A stretch of DNA of 64,000 nucleotides from Candidatus Poribacteria bacterium. Lineage in GTDB: Bacteria > Poribacteria > WGA-4E > WGA-3G. The notes beneath the pieces were generated by a model. The model was not told where the DNA came from. It did not search any database and was given only the letters and a program-made list of their open reading frames with translations. Shown here piece by piece: positions 52,501 to 62,095 of the stretch. The stretch lies in contig JAAXGN010000051.1 in the NCBI GenBank assembly GCA_012267415.1, forward strand, positions 1 through 64,000, read 5' to 3'. The stretch's first letter is position 1; each line of letters opens with the position of its first letter. The translations under genes were made by a program, and so were the position numbers.

Positions 52501-53829
52501 ATGACAGAGAGAGAAGAACTCGTGGATGTTGGTGTTGCACAAATTGACATCACCCCCGATTACCCTATACGTCTAAATGGTTACGGTAGTCGGCGCACAG
52601 TATCCGAGGGGATCATACAACGTATATATGCAAAGGCACTTGTTATCGGTAACGATGACGAGGGACCTGTTGTCATGGTAACCGTGGAAAACTGCGGATT
52701 ACCCGACGAATTCACCGAGGAGGTATCTAATCGTCTTGAACAGAAGACAGGTATTCCACGAGAGAATTTCGTTGCATGTTTCACACACACGCATAGTGCT
52801 CTCTGCTTGACAAACGCTGCCTCCTTTATCTTTAGCGCAGATATTTCTCCAGAAGAACAGGACGTCATTGATCGTTACACGCAACATCTCGCAAACTGGA
52901 TGGAAGCCGTCACGATGGAGGCACTTACAAGACGAAAACCGTGTCGGTTAGCATGGAATATCGGTGAACTGACATTCGCAAAGAACAGACGAACAGAAGG
53001 TGGTCCAGTTGACCATACATTACCCGTCATGAAGATTACCGATGCAGATGGTGACTTGTATGCAGTCTGGACAAGCTATGCATGCCATTGCACAACATTA
53101 GCAGGTGCAGATAACCATATCTGTGGAGATTGGGCAGGATTCGCACAGGAAGCAATACAGAAAGATCATCCCTCTGCCACTGCGATAATTACTATTGGAT
53201 GTGGTGCCGATGCAAATCCTGAATCACGCATGCGTCCAATGCCAGAAGGTAACGAAGAGGTATTTGAAACACGTCTCGCTTATGCTAAAGAACATGGACA
53301 CGCACTAGCACATGAAGTCTCACATCAACTTCAAAGAGACGCAGTTGACATTACCAATAGACCAGAAAGCGTGTTTCAGCGAGTCAACCTACCGTTTGAT
53401 AAGATACCAACACGGGCGGAGTGGCAGGAACGTGAAGCACGAGGTGGGGCAATCGGATACCATGCAAAAAAACATCTTGAAATGCTTCAACAAGGACAAT
53501 CCATCAAAACGGATATCTCCTATCCTATACAGGCATGGGTTTTTGGTGATACGTTGGCTATTGTTTTCCTCGCAAGTGAGGTTGTGGTAGACTTCTCATT
53601 GCGATTGAAACGTGAGTATGATGCGACAAGGTTATGGGTCGGCGCCTATGCGAATGCATTTCCCGGATATATCCCATCGGAACGGGTATTAGCAGAAGGT
53701 GGATATGAAGGTGGCGGGGCGATGATTTACTTCGGACAACCGACACGTTTTGCGCCGGGAGTAGAAGATTTAGTAATTGACACTGTGCATCATATATTGC
53801 CGACAGAATTCCTGGAGGAACATAATTAA
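52501..53829 (+). CDS. Neutral/alkaline ceramidase-like N-terminal domain protein
   Basis: 442 residues from ATG 52501 (GGAGG at 52488-52492; the frame is open to TTG 52486). The N-terminus DVGVAQIDITPDYPIRLNGYG, FTHTHSALCL (zinc-site THTHS motif, about 97), SYACHCTTLAG, GDWAGFAQEAI and IGCGADANPE match the ceramidase-like catalytic domain. It lacks a signal peptide and the C-terminal domain of true neutral ceramidases (about 650-700 residues), as do many bacterial homologues called hydrolases of unknown substrate. Its TAA stop overlaps the end of a family A MITE. Lies upstream of an aldolase gene; a catabolic pathway is possible but not shown. Confidence 0.8.
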   Translation: MTEREELVDVGVAQIDITPDYPIRLNGYGSRRTVSEGIIQRIYAKALVIGNDDEGPVVMVTVENCGLPDEFTEEVSNRLEQKTGIPRENFVACFTHTHSALCLTNAASFIFSADISPEEQDVIDRYTQHLANWMEAVTMEALTRRKPCRLAWNIGELTFAKNRRTEGGPVDHTLPVMKITDADGDLYAVWTSYACHCTTLAGADNHICGDWAGFAQEAIQKDHPSATAIITIGCGADANPESRMRPMPEGNEEVFETRLAYAKEHGHALAHEVSHQLQRDAVDITNRPESVFQRVNLPFDKIPTRAEWQEREARGGAIGYHAKKHLEMLQQGQSIKTDISYPIQAWVFGDTLAIVFLASEVVVDFSLRLKREYDATRLWVGAYANAFPGYIPSERVLAEGGYEGGGAMIYFGQPTRFAPGVEDLVIDTVHHILPTEFLEEHN

Positions 53830-53984
53830 TGTCAGTTTGATTAATCATATCGGAAACGTTCACTCACGCCATTTCGTATCCGAGAGGCGTGAATTGTAGC
53901 ACAACCAATTTTATTATGATGGCAGTTTGTGACACATCTACGCAAACTGGAAAGTTTGCGCTACATTTATCAAACTCATGTTAA
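53827..53984. repeat. MITE-like element, family A copy 2
   Basis: Reverse-oriented copy of 184-328: TTAATGTCAGTTTGATTAAT at the left and ATTTATCAAACTCATGTTAA at the right. It shares the GCGCAAACTTTCCAGTTTGC block and the CGGATACGAAATGGCGTGAG block when read on the opposite strand. It again touches a gene's TAA stop. Confidence 0.8.
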
Positions 53985-54011
53985 TTTAGGTAACGTAAGA
54001 AGAGACACACT

Positions 54012-54773
54012 ATGGAAATAAGACCAAATCGGATAAAACAGAAATTAGCGAATGGGGATGTCGCTTATGTTGTAGCGGAACTTACAAACGCTGATGATAT
54101 AGATACCTTCGGTCCCAACGGGTTCGACGGTGTCTGGTTAGAGGGTGAACACGGAAATGTAGATGCGACTAACCTTGGTAATCTTACACGTGCATGCGAT
54201 GTATGGGGGATGACTTCAGTTGTCAGAGTCAATCGTAACGATCAAGCCCTGATTTACCGCACCTTAGATTGTGGTGCGATGGGTATTGTCGTCCCCCATG
54301 TGAATACAAAAGCAGAAGCGCAAAACGTCGTTGACGGTGGGAAGTTCGCACCCATCGGACATCGCGGGATGTTCACAAGCCGTCAAGGTTACGGTGTTAA
54401 CAACTATTTTACTGTAGCAAATTCTCAAACACTTCTAATCGTGCTCATTGAAGATATAGCTGCAATCAACAACTTAGCTGAGATACTTACAGTTGACCAT
54501 ATAGATGTGTTCTTCGTAGCCCCTTCGGATTTAGCGGCTTCTATGGGACACATCGGTAATCATCAGCATCCTGACGTGCAAAATACAATTGATACTGCAT
54601 TAGCAAGTATTCAGGAAGCAGGCCGTGTTGCAGGTACAATGACAACAGACGATACCGTTGAGAAATACGTAAAGGCTGGGGTGCAGTTTCTACTGGTTGG
54701 TGTCGGAGGATGGATTTCAACCGGTGCGGCTGCATATAGACAACGTGCCGAAAATGCAAAAAATAATATCTAA
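54012..54773 (+). CDS. HpcH/HpaI aldolase family protein
   Basis: 253 residues, normal length. This class II, metal-dependent aldolase family cleaves 2-keto-3-deoxy acids such as 2,4-dihydroxyheptenedioate. Family positions are visible: WLEGEHGNVD (catalytic His region), SVVRVNRNDQ (substrate Arg), GAMGIVVPHVNTKAEA, IGHRGMF, LIVLIEDIAAINNL (metal Glu) and VFFVAPSDLAASMG (metal Asp). Cytoplasmic, usually hexameric. The actual substrate cannot be told from sequence. Upstream neighbour is the ceramidase-like gene; the MITE lies between them, so an independent promoter may be needed. Confidence 0.85.
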   Translation: MEIRPNRIKQKLANGDVAYVVAELTNADDIDTFGPNGFDGVWLEGEHGNVDATNLGNLTRACDVWGMTSVVRVNRNDQALIYRTLDCGAMGIVVPHVNTKAEAQNVVDGGKFAPIGHRGMFTSRQGYGVNNYFTVANSQTLLIVLIEDIAAINNLAEILTVDHIDVFFVAPSDLAASMGHIGNHQHPDVQNTIDTALASIQEAGRVAGTMTTDDTVEKYVKAGVQFLLVGVGGWISTGAAAYRQRAENAKNNI

Positions 54774-54805
54774 TGTTCTGTCTAATCAAAGAATAGGGTA
54801 CCCCC

Positions 54806-54863
54806 GTTTGTAGTAGGGCAATTCATTGCCCGTTGTTCCCGCAGAAACGGGCAATAAATTGCC
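54806..54863. repeat. Hairpin repeat GGGCAATTCATTGCCC
   Basis: GTTTGTAGTAGGGCAATTCA through GCCCGTT (54806-54834), followed by AACGGGCAATAAATTGCC (54846-54863). Same family as 55929-55992 and the inner part of the MITE at 11237. It overlaps a TTG that opens the cobalamin adenosyltransferase frame too early. Confidence 0.7.
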
Positions 54864-54930
54864 ATTAAACGATTTCACATGTAATTCAAGAGTAGACAGG
54901 CTACTAAAGATATACATAAGCAAAAACATC

Positions 54931-55473
54931 ATGAAAATCTATACGAAATTCGGTGACTCTGGTGAAACAGCACTATACGGCGGAACGAGAATTCCAAAAG
55001 ACGCATTGCTGATTGAAGCAATCGGCACTGTGGACGAACTCAATGCCTATATTGGGTATGCACAGACGCAAATTCAGGATACTGACCTGTCTGAACTGAT
55101 GGATCGTGTTCAAAACCATCTTTTTGCGGTTGGTGCAGATTTAGCAACACCTGAATCCCATACAAAGTCTACTGAAATACGTATCTCAGATGAATTCACT
55201 TCAGAAATGGAGAATGCAATTGATAGACTCTCAGATGAATTACCACCGCTAACCAATTTTATTCTACCGGGAGGTGGTACAGCAGGTGCTCTCTTACATG
55301 TTGCCCGCGCAGTATGCCGCAGAGGAGAACGATGTATCGTTCGTCTATCTCGTGAAGCAGATATAAATCCTGAAATAATTCGTTGCCTAAACCGATTATC
55401 TGACCTACTTTTTGTATTCGCTCGAGTCGTGAACCACCGTTCCAAAATGCCAGAACCGATATGGAAAGTCTAA
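54931..55473 (+). CDS. Cob(I)alamin adenosyltransferase, PduO type
   Basis: 180 residues from ATG 54931; an upstream TTG at 54826 lies in a repeat and is rejected. Hallmarks are KIYTKFGDSGETALYGGTRIPKD (ATP-binding N-terminus, residues 2-24), a GTVDELNAYIG helix, FILPGGGTAGALLHVARAVCRRGER and NRLSDLLFVFAR. The enzyme attaches adenosyl to the cobalt of cob(I)alamin, giving adenosylcobalamin for mutases and similar enzymes. Cytoplasmic trimer. No cobalamin-dependent enzyme is adjacent. The comEA-like gene follows after 12 bp with its ribosome site at the end of this gene, so the two are likely co-transcribed. Confidence 0.92.
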   Translation: MKIYTKFGDSGETALYGGTRIPKDALLIEAIGTVDELNAYIGYAQTQIQDTDLSELMDRVQNHLFAVGADLATPESHTKSTEIRISDEFTSEMENAIDRLSDELPPLTNFILPGGGTAGALLHVARAVCRRGERCIVRLSREADINPEIIRCLNRLSDLLFVFARVVNHRSKMPEPIWKV

Positions 55474-55485
55474 GGAGCAATTTCA

Positions 55486-55887
55486 ATGTCCGATAAGATT
55501 GACGGTGTGGTTGAGAAACACTATTGGCGTGCAGTTGTCTTTCTAATTGTGGTGATTCTCATAGGATCAACATTCTGGGGACTGCGCCGTTTTCATCCTG
55601 CACTATTCCTTGGTACACCTGACCTAATCGCTGTTCCTGATGATGACCTTGCAACTAAAAAGGAACATTCCGTAACAGAAAATCGACCGTTGCTTCTAAA
55701 TATTAATGTCGCATCGGTAAAGGAGCTCCAAAGCCTGCCGAGTATAGGTGAAACAATGGCTGCGAGGATTGTTGAATATCGTGAGAAGCACGGCAAATTC
55801 TCTTCAGTTGAGAAGTTGACTGAGGTGAAAGGGGTTGGGGAAAAGACTCTGGAGAAGTTGAAACCCTTCATCAGTGTGACTGACTAA
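55486..55887 (+). CDS. ComEA-like helix-hairpin-helix protein
   Basis: 133 residues. One membrane segment (about 14-33, VVFLIVVILIGSTFWGL), a linker, then a double helix-hairpin-helix domain (about 72-130: LNINVASVKELQSLPSIGET, ARIVEYREKHGKF, LTEVKGVGEKTLEKLKPFI). This is the ComEA architecture, in which a membrane-anchored domain binds incoming double-stranded DNA during transformation. No other competence genes are in the window. AAGGAG lies within the stop region of the previous gene. ComEA name withheld because short HhH proteins have other roles. Confidence 0.8.
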   Translation: MSDKIDGVVEKHYWRAVVFLIVVILIGSTFWGLRRFHPALFLGTPDLIAVPDDDLATKKEHSVTENRPLLLNINVASVKELQSLPSIGETMAARIVEYREKHGKFSSVEKLTEVKGVGEKTLEKLKPFISVTD

Positions 55888-55928
55888 TTTTTTAGTGAAA
55901 CCTAAAATATCAGTACACTTCTTGGCAC

Positions 55929-55992
55929 AACGGGCAATGAATTGCCCTACTACGAACCACCCCGTTTGTAGTAGGGCAATTCATTGCCCGTT
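55929..55992. terminator. Strong palindrome between convergent genes, likely bidirectional terminator
   Basis: 29-bp arms (AACGGGCAATGAATTGCCCT..., 55929-55957, and 55964-55992) match at 28 of 29 positions around a 6-bp loop. It belongs to the dispersed hairpin family of 54806 and 11270. Its place between two converging genes fits a terminator, though no U-tract is evident. Confidence 0.5.
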
Positions 55993-56002
55993 ATCTCATC
56001 TA

Positions 56003-56590
56003 TCAAACCATGCCATTCTCTGTGAAAATGTGCTGTACTGGAACATCCCACGGTTGCGGGAATGTGTCTTCAACGATTTGAACCTGAAATGCTATGCCGA
56101 TTGTAATTGCATTAACACAAGTAGGGAGAAAACGGTCGTAGAATCCTTTCCCATAGCCGAGACGATAACCCTTTAAATCAAATGCCATACCTGGTACAAT
56201 GATAAGCGTAATCTGGTCATGGGGGATTATAGGACACGCTTTTTTCGGTTGCAGCATCCCGTAGTCGTGTTTTTCTAAATTTGTCTCCAGATTCTGTATG
56301 AGTCTTGGTATCAGTTGTGTGTTTTCTGTATCAACTTCAGGTGCAATTACGCGTTTCCCTTGTTTGAAAAGATAGTCTATGAGTTTTTCGGTTACCACTT
56401 CACTCTTCATACTAAGATAAACCATTATCGTATGAAAAGAAATCTCTTTCAATTTCTTCTTATTTTGGATCCATTCAACAAGATGAGATGTGATCTTGGT
56501 ACTTTTTTCCTCTCGTTCAGAAAGTGATAATCTCCCTCGTAATTTTAAGGTATCTGAACGTATAGATTCCCGTATTTCTGTATTGTCCAT
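56003..56590 (-). CDS. 5-formyltetrahydrofolate cyclo-ligase
   Basis: 195 residues from ATG 56590 (MDNTEIRESIRSD), chosen by family length; in-frame ATGs at 56605, 56608 and 56671 exist but none has a good ribosome site. Signature RLGYGKGFYDRFL near the C-terminus, MVYLSMKSEV, and the ATP/substrate stretch IIVPGMAFDLKGYRLG identify the YgfA/MTHFS family. It converts 5-formyl-THF to 5,10-methenyl-THF using ATP and so clears an inhibitory folate. Cytoplasmic. Converges on the comEA-like gene across a palindrome. Confidence 0.9.
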   Translation of the reverse strand: MDNTEIRESIRSDTLKLRGRLSLSEREEKSTKITSHLVEWIQNKKKLKEISFHTIMVYLSMKSEVVTEKLIDYLFKQGKRVIAPEVDTENTQLIPRLIQNLETNLEKHDYGMLQPKKACPIIPHDQITLIIVPGMAFDLKGYRLGYGKGFYDRFLPTCVNAITIGIAFQVQIVEDTFPQPWDVPVQHIFTENGMV

Positions 56591-56722
56591 ATTGGAGTTC
56601 TTCATCATTTGAATAGAAAATACCGTTTGTCTGTGCTTAGTTGAACATCTCATTCCTCTTAAGATTATCATGTCTGCTACCTATTATCAACATGTTCTTT
56701 ATTGGGTAAAAGTAAGCATGAA

Positions 56723-56751
56723 TTGAAAACGATGCCAACTTGTAGTATAAT
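56723..56751 (+). promoter_or_regulatory. Predicted sigma-70 promoter for the histidine kinase
   Basis: TTGAAA 56723-56728, 17-bp spacer, TATAAT 56746-56751. The start near 56758 lies after the earliest possible start codon (56702) and so supports ATG 56783 for the kinase. Confidence 0.72.
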
Positions 56752-56782
56752 AATGATAAATTCAACAAAACGAACGGACGTT

Positions 56783-58950
56783 ATGCAAACAAATATGTCA
56801 ATAGAAGAACTCAAACGTGAAAATGCAGAGTTAAAAGCTGCCAACCTTGAACTGAAAAGTCAGGTTGATCTGATGGAAACCATTTTTGAAAGTCTCAGTG
56901 AGGGGGTGGTAGCGACGAATTTAAAAGGCGAGTTTTTGCTTGCAAATTCAACAGCGCAGGACATTTCTGGAATGGGTCCTGACGAAGGCGAAGGACTCCC
57001 TGAAGAATGGAGTGAAATCTACGGTACATTTTATCCTGATAAAACCACCTTGGTACCCTCTACTGAACTTCCACTTTACAAAGCCATGCGGGGAGAGAAA
57101 ACAGACGATGTTAAGCTGTTTATGCGCAATCAGAACAGACCGACTGGTGTGTTTATAAACGTTAGTGGGAGACCTTTGTACGATGAAGATGACAACTTAA
57201 TTGGTGGTGTTATCGTTATACGCGATATCACCCAGTTGGAGTTACTTACAGAGCAATTTGAAACAACAGTCGGTCTGCTGCAAACACAAAACGCGTTGAT
57301 GGATGCGATTTTTAATAGTATCAGTGACGGAATTGTCGTCTCGGATAAGGATGGCAGATATGTGATGTTTAATGAAAGAGCGAAGACAATGGCAGGACAA
57401 GACCCTGAGTTTGTTCATAGCACCAAAGCATCTGAAACATTCGGACTCTTTCAACCTGATGGTGAAACTGTTTATCCTACTGATGAAATGCCTATCGTCG
57501 GTGCACTCCAGGGTGAGCATGCGGATAACGTCCACATGTTTGTTCGGAACCCGCAATTACCACAGGGATTAGACATTAGTGTTAGTGCAAGACCCATATA
57601 CGGCGAAGATGGTATAGTAAACGGTGCGGTTTCTATAATTCGCGATATCTCGGATCGTGTAACGTCAGAGAAGAAATTGATAGCGATCAATGATGAATTG
57701 GCATCCCAAACGCTACTCCTGCAATCTGTCTTTAATAGTATCAGCGATGCGGTGGTTGTTGCCGATAGTGCCGGTCATATCATCATGTTTAATCCAAGTG
57801 CCGAGCGAATCGTAGGTCTATCTACGAAGTCATCCACAGATATAATCCGACGTGAACAATGGCTGAGAGAATACAGTTTCTTTTATCCTGATGGCGTGAC
57901 TCCCTGGCCTCTTGATAACCTGCCACTGATACAGGCTCTTCGGGGTGAATCAACAGATAACGTTGAACTTTTTATCAAAAACGACAGAATGCCGGATGGG
58001 ACTTATGTCAACGCGAGTAGTAGACCCCTCCAGGACGGTGATGGCCATAAGATGGGGGGAGTCCTCGTCTTTCACGACATTACTGACCGTATCAGATCAC
58101 AAGAAGCAGTAGCGCAAGCATTTATACAAGGTAGATTAGAGATCGTGGATACTATTCTCCATAATATCGGTAATGCAATTAACAGCGTGACTGTAGGTAT
58201 TGACACAGTCTACAATATGCTTGCCGACGACACGCTTGTAAGCCGGCTTAACGCCCTCGCTCAAGCTCTGAAACAACATGAAGATAACTTGGGAGACTAC
58301 CTTGCGCATCACCCGCAGGGACAGAAAGCTCTTCCGTTCCTCCTTACGCTTGCCGAAGATTTCAAAGTTGCGGACGAAAAGTTGAGACAAACATTCGGAC
58401 GCATCCAAAACAGAACAAGGCATATCGTTGATATTATCCGTACTCAAAATTCATACCAGAACACGAGTGGGATACACAAGGATATAAACCTTGCGGATGC
58501 AATTTCAGATGCTGTTAAGATCCTCCGAGACTCTATAAATAAGCGAAATATCCAAATTGTTATTGACTGTGAAAACGCGCCTACGGAGATTCGCACCCAA
58601 GAGAGTCAATTTCACCAAATGCTGGTTAATATTATCAAGAATTCTATTGAAGCAATTGATGAGTCAGCAAATTTGGGTAAACTTGATGAGACCCCTCGTA
58701 TCCAATTCCGGCTTTCACCGATGCGGATTTTTTCTGCCTTGATATTACAGATAACGGTATTGGACTTGAACCTGAAGATGTTGATAAAATTTTTTCAGCG
58801 GGATTTACCACCAAAGCACAAGGAAGTGGATTAGGACTACATTCAAGCGCAAATTTTGTGATTAGCTCAGGTGGGCAGATTCAGGCAATTAGTGAAGGGA
58901 AAGGAAAAGGAACGACACTGCACATCAGACTGCTGAATTCCTTCAATTAA
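56783..58950 (+). CDS. Three-PAS histidine kinase (frame break near 58712)
   Basis: About 722 residues when one missing base is restored near 58712. A coiled N-terminus (EELKRENAELKAANLELK) is followed by three PAS domains, each near (L)FNSISDGIVVSDKDG ... DITDR (about 30-165, 172-295, 305-440). The H-box is DTILHNIGNAINSV (His about 460), the N-box MLVNIIKNSIEAID. After the break the other frame gives FFCLDITDNGIGLEPEDVDK, GFTTKAQGSGLGLHSS and GKGTTLHIRLL, ending at TAA 58948-58950: a normal HATPase end. Read literally, translation stops at 58834 without the G-boxes and the kinase would be dead. No membrane segment, so a cytoplasmic sensor. The next gene encodes a sigma-54 response regulator, its likely partner. 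Confidence 0.8.
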
Positions 58951-58973
58951 ATAACTTAAGTTGCGACCTTGTA

Positions 58974-59097
58974 GCACAATCTGTATGAAGATTAAGTAAT
59001 ACGCGGGCGGGGAGACCGTTAAGATGCGGGCGGGGAGACCCAGCCCCTACGATGAGTCTTATTCGTAGAATTACCTGATTATTTATTTAATCTTCAT
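58974..59097. repeat. Family B MITE abutting a half palindromic repeat
   Basis: Left end GCACAATCTGTATGAAGATT at 58974, right end TTTAATCTTCAT at 59086-59097, followed at once by GCGGGACTAAAGA, the right half of the CGTCCCTACGGGACT repeat. The inner GGGCGGGGAGACC hairpin is partly duplicated. From 59111 to 59355 I see nothing I recognise. Confidence 0.75.
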
Positions 59098-59355
59098 GCG
59101 GGACTAAAGACACACCAATACGAAGTTTATTTCCTTAAAAACGTCTTTTAGCTCTTTTCCACATTTTCTCTTTCCTACACAACCCTTTTTTGCTGCAACA
59201 AATTTCGCATCAATGCAGTATCCACTCACATTCAGTTGAGGGTGTTTAACCCTTGTAACCACTGCCTTTATTCAAAGTAACTCACCCACTTTTACAGCAA
59301 CGACAATCAACAGTAATACATAGTCTAATAGTGAAAATTTTACAAAAATTGCTAA

Positions 59356-59385
59356 TTGACAGACTGCAACTGTATATGGCATAAT
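59356..59385 (+). promoter_or_regulatory. Possible sigma-70 promoter for the sigma-54 activator
   Basis: TTGACA 59356-59361, 18-bp spacer, CATAAT 59380-59385, 80 bp before the ATG at 59465. It would allow the regulator to be expressed apart from the kinase. Confidence 0.5.
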
Positions 59386-59464
59386 TAATGTGTTGTTATA
59401 TAGTTGTCCTAAATTAGACCTGCAAGGTTTCACATCAAATGTTTATGAAATAGGCTGTGGTTAA

Positions 59465-61366
59465 ATGAACAAATTCAACACCCGTGTCTTAATTGTTGAC
59501 GACCAAGACGAAATTCATATTGACTTTCAAGAAATATTAGGCGAAAAAAATAGGAAAGCTGCTTTTGATAATTTGGCAGATGTGTTTCTACCTGATAGTA
59601 CGCAACCGAGTAAAAACTATCTACCTTCGTTTGAATTATCCCATGCTTCAAGTGGGGCTGAAGCATATCAGATGGTCAAAGATGCGGCAGAATCTCAGCA
59701 ACCTTTCGCCGTTGCCTTTATTGACATCCGGATGCCACCAGGTATAGATGGTGTTGAGACTATTCGTCGGATCAGAGAGTTTGAGAAAAATCTTGAAATT
59801 GTCATCATGACTGCTTACACGGATAAACCGCTGCATGAGATTGTAACGAATATGGAATTGCTCCACAAATTGCTCTATATTCGCAAACCCGCTGCAAGGG
59901 AGGAGATTCAGCAGATTACACTTTCGCTTGTAGAAAAGTGGAACGTTGAACAGGAGTCCCGCAAGCACCAGCAGCTACTTGATCTGAGTTATCAACGGCT
60001 TAAAGCCGTTCTTGATGCTACAGGAGACGCTATCGGTGTATTGGATAGAGACAACCGGCTTTTATTTGCCAATCAACAGTATTGCCAACTGTTTGATATA
60101 TCTACTCAGGATTTTAAGCAACTGTCGCCAGATGACCTTAATTCCCGCGTAGAATCACGATTTCGTAAAGTTGACACATCGGAAGTAGATCACATTATTG
60201 AACCCTTTGAGAATTCGACGGATGTCTTAGAAGTTGTTGAGGACACTGACCAGAACGAGCCGAGATTGTTTTATTCCTTGACTACCGCTCTTAAGTTAAG
60301 TGTGAGGATGAGATATCAGATAAAGTTGTAAGTTACCGAGATATGTCAAAAGATATTGAGATTCAGCATATAGCAGCGGAGTTGCTTTCTCTACGCGCTG
60401 AACTTCAGAAGAACTACGCATTTGATGAAATCATCGGTAAAAGCAAAAAGATGCAGCAGTTGTTCACTCAGATTCAAACTGCAGCAGAAGGTATTATTAG
60501 TGTACTGATTCAAGGAGAAAGCGGGACAGGGAAAGAGCTTGTTGCAAAATCAATACACCATAACAGTGCACGAAAAAGCGGGCCTTTCATTGCAGTCAAT
60601 TGTGCTGCAATACCAGAGACATTGATTGAAAGCGAGTTGTTCGGTCATGAACGTGGTGCTTTCACTGGAGCAACCGAACGGCGAATCGGAAAAATTTGAA
60701 CAAGCGAACTATGGAACACTCTTTCTTGATGAGATCGGAGATATGGCGTTGACACTGCAGGTTAAGTTACTGCGTGTGCTGGAAGACCACCAGTTTCAGC
60801 GAGTCGGTGGAACAAGCACTATCTCTACTGATATACGTGTGCTTACAGCTACGAATCGAGATTTAACGGATGCAATTGATAGAGGTGACTTCAGACCGGA
60901 TCTGTTTTACCGTATTGCCGGGTTCCAAATTCATCTGCCTCCTTTAAGAGAACGTCCCGAAGATATTGCTATTTTGGCAAATCACTTCCTGAAAAAATCC
61001 ACTGCAACTGCCGGTAAATCCATTCGTGCCATTTCTACTGATGCTTTGCAAACCTTGATCCAATACGACTACCCTGGCAACGTCCGTGAATTAGAAAATG
61101 CGATTGAAAGTGCAGTTCTGGTTGAGACATCGGAACTGCTACAACGACGTAGCCTCCCATTACATCTGCTACAAGCGAATCCACAAACCGATGTAGATGC
61201 CCCAACAGAGGCGGGTCCCATATTACCGCTTGACGAAGTTGAACGCCAAACAATTCAACACGCGCTTGAAGTGATTGACAATAATGTTTCCCGTGCAGCG
61301 CGTGCGTTAGGTATTGACAGATCGACCTTGCATCGCAAATTGAAGAAATATCGCATACTGGAGTGA
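59465..61366 (+). CDS. NtrC-type sigma-54-dependent response regulator (two frame breaks)
   Basis: About 633 residues when two single-base breaks (near 60300 and 60673) are corrected. Receiver domain 5-135 (VLIVDDQDE, phospho-Asp in [10 protein letters not shown], about 87), with an unusual 30-residue insertion after the first helix. PAS domain about 170-290 ([22 protein letters not shown]). A linker ([20 protein letters not shown]) leads to the AAA+ domain: [25 protein letters not shown] (the sigma-54 contact loop), [28 protein letters not shown]. The Fis-type helix-turn-helix is [20 protein letters not shown] at the end. The second break is one extra A in GGAAAAATTTGAA. It activates sigma-54 promoters from upstream enhancers when phosphorylated. 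A -24/-12 promoter and enhancer-like sites lie directly downstream. Confidence 0.85.
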
Positions 61367-61409
61367 GTGCGATAAGGATATCGCACCTAACAGAATGCAG
61401 TATTATAGA

Positions 61410-61476
61410 CCGGTAGGTGCTATTTCCTAATCGCACCCGACGCAGCCGGTAGGTGCGATTTCCTAATCGCACCTAC
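61410..61476. repeat. Two tandem hairpin units CCGGTAGGTGCGATTTCC
   Basis: CCGGTAGGTGCTATTTCCTA...CGCACCC (61410-61440) and CCGGTAGGTGCGATTTCCTA...CGCACCT (61446-61476), period 36 bp, each self-complementary (GGTGCGATT / AATCGCACC). A further half is at 61366-61388. May terminate the regulator transcript. Confidence 0.6.
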
Positions 61477-61490
61477 GCAAGTCAACAATG

Positions 61491-61599
61491 TGTTGCAATA
61501 TGCCACACCTGTTGTTTTTTGCAACACAACACGGTTGCACCTTGTCATATCAAGGCTTTCTTCCCCATTACCCCGTCAAACGTGTTGTATTTTGACACA
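61491..61599 (+). promoter_or_regulatory. Three enhancer-like 17-bp sites, consensus TGTTGYWWTWTGMMACA
   Basis: TGTTGCAATATGCCACA (61491-61507), TGTTGTTTTTTGCAACA (61510-61526) and TGTTGTATTTTGACACA (61583-61599). All are 17 bp with dyad symmetry TGTTG-N7-(C)ACA. A fourth partial match (CAACACGGTTGCA) lies at 61528-61540. Sites 1 and 2 are 19 bp centre to centre, about two helical turns. They lie about 240-350 bp upstream of the sigma-54 promoter and right after the activator gene, which is where NtrC-family enhancers usually sit. Confidence 0.65.
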
Positions 61600-61838
61600 A
61601 TCAGCGAAAAGGCAACGCCTAACCTCACATCACATCCTTGACACCATTTATCTCCTGTTCTTCTAAATTTTCAACTGCGGAATATTGAATATGATGGGAG
61701 AGTTTTCTGTACTCGGTAACATTAGACAGGACGTGGGTACAGAGATTTATTCCTATAGTAGAAAACGCATTGCCTGCTACATTAATTGAACCCATCTGAC
61801 ACAGCAACCTACACCCCTAATTCCCCAATTTACCTATT

Positions 61839-61854
61839 TGGCACAGTTCTTGCC
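61839..61854 (+). promoter_or_regulatory. Predicted sigma-54 promoter (-24/-12)
   Basis: TGGCAC-agttc-TTGCC at 61839-61854 fits the sigma-54 consensus TGGCAC-N5-TTGCW, with the invariant GG and GC at correct spacing. The start point would be near 61866, giving a leader of about 230 nt to the ATG at 62096. Confidence 0.75.
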
Positions 61855-61938
61855 TAATACCTTGTATCAAGCCAGTTAACATATTTCTGGCCGATTCCCG
61901 ATAGAAAAGATGTCACTATGTTTATATTTCAGCATAGA

Positions 61939-62077
61939 TTATAGTGAACTTTTGATTTAATGATACATTTTGACTTGTAGGAGGGAACTCCGATTCCCGA
62001 CTGAACGGTTTGATAGTCGGGAAGCGGAGTTCCCTCCTACAGCGACTTTGTATCATTAATTTCAATGTTCACTATAA
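61939..62077. repeat. 139-bp MITE-like hairpin in a 5' leader
   Basis: Outer arms TTATAGTGAAC...TGATACA and its complement TGTATCATTAA...GTTCACTATAA enclose the CTGTAGGAGGG hairpin (61975-62042) also found at 49616. Nearly the whole element is one fold-back. It ends 19 bp before the ATG of the next gene, just upstream of AAAGGAG. 61867-61938 contains a fragment related to 36336-36365 (GGCCAGAAATATGTTAACTG on the other strand). Confidence 0.78.
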
Positions 62078-62095
62078 ATGAACAAAGGAGAGAAA

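Noticed and set aside
54826..54930. Longer N-terminus for the cobalamin adenosyltransferase
   Set aside because: It begins in a hairpin repeat and adds residues absent from the family; ATG 54931 starts exactly at the conserved KIYTKFGDSG.
58690..58840. Programmed frameshift in the histidine kinase
   Set aside because: No slippery heptamer with a following structure is evident at the break, and similar single-base breaks occur in unrelated genes here.
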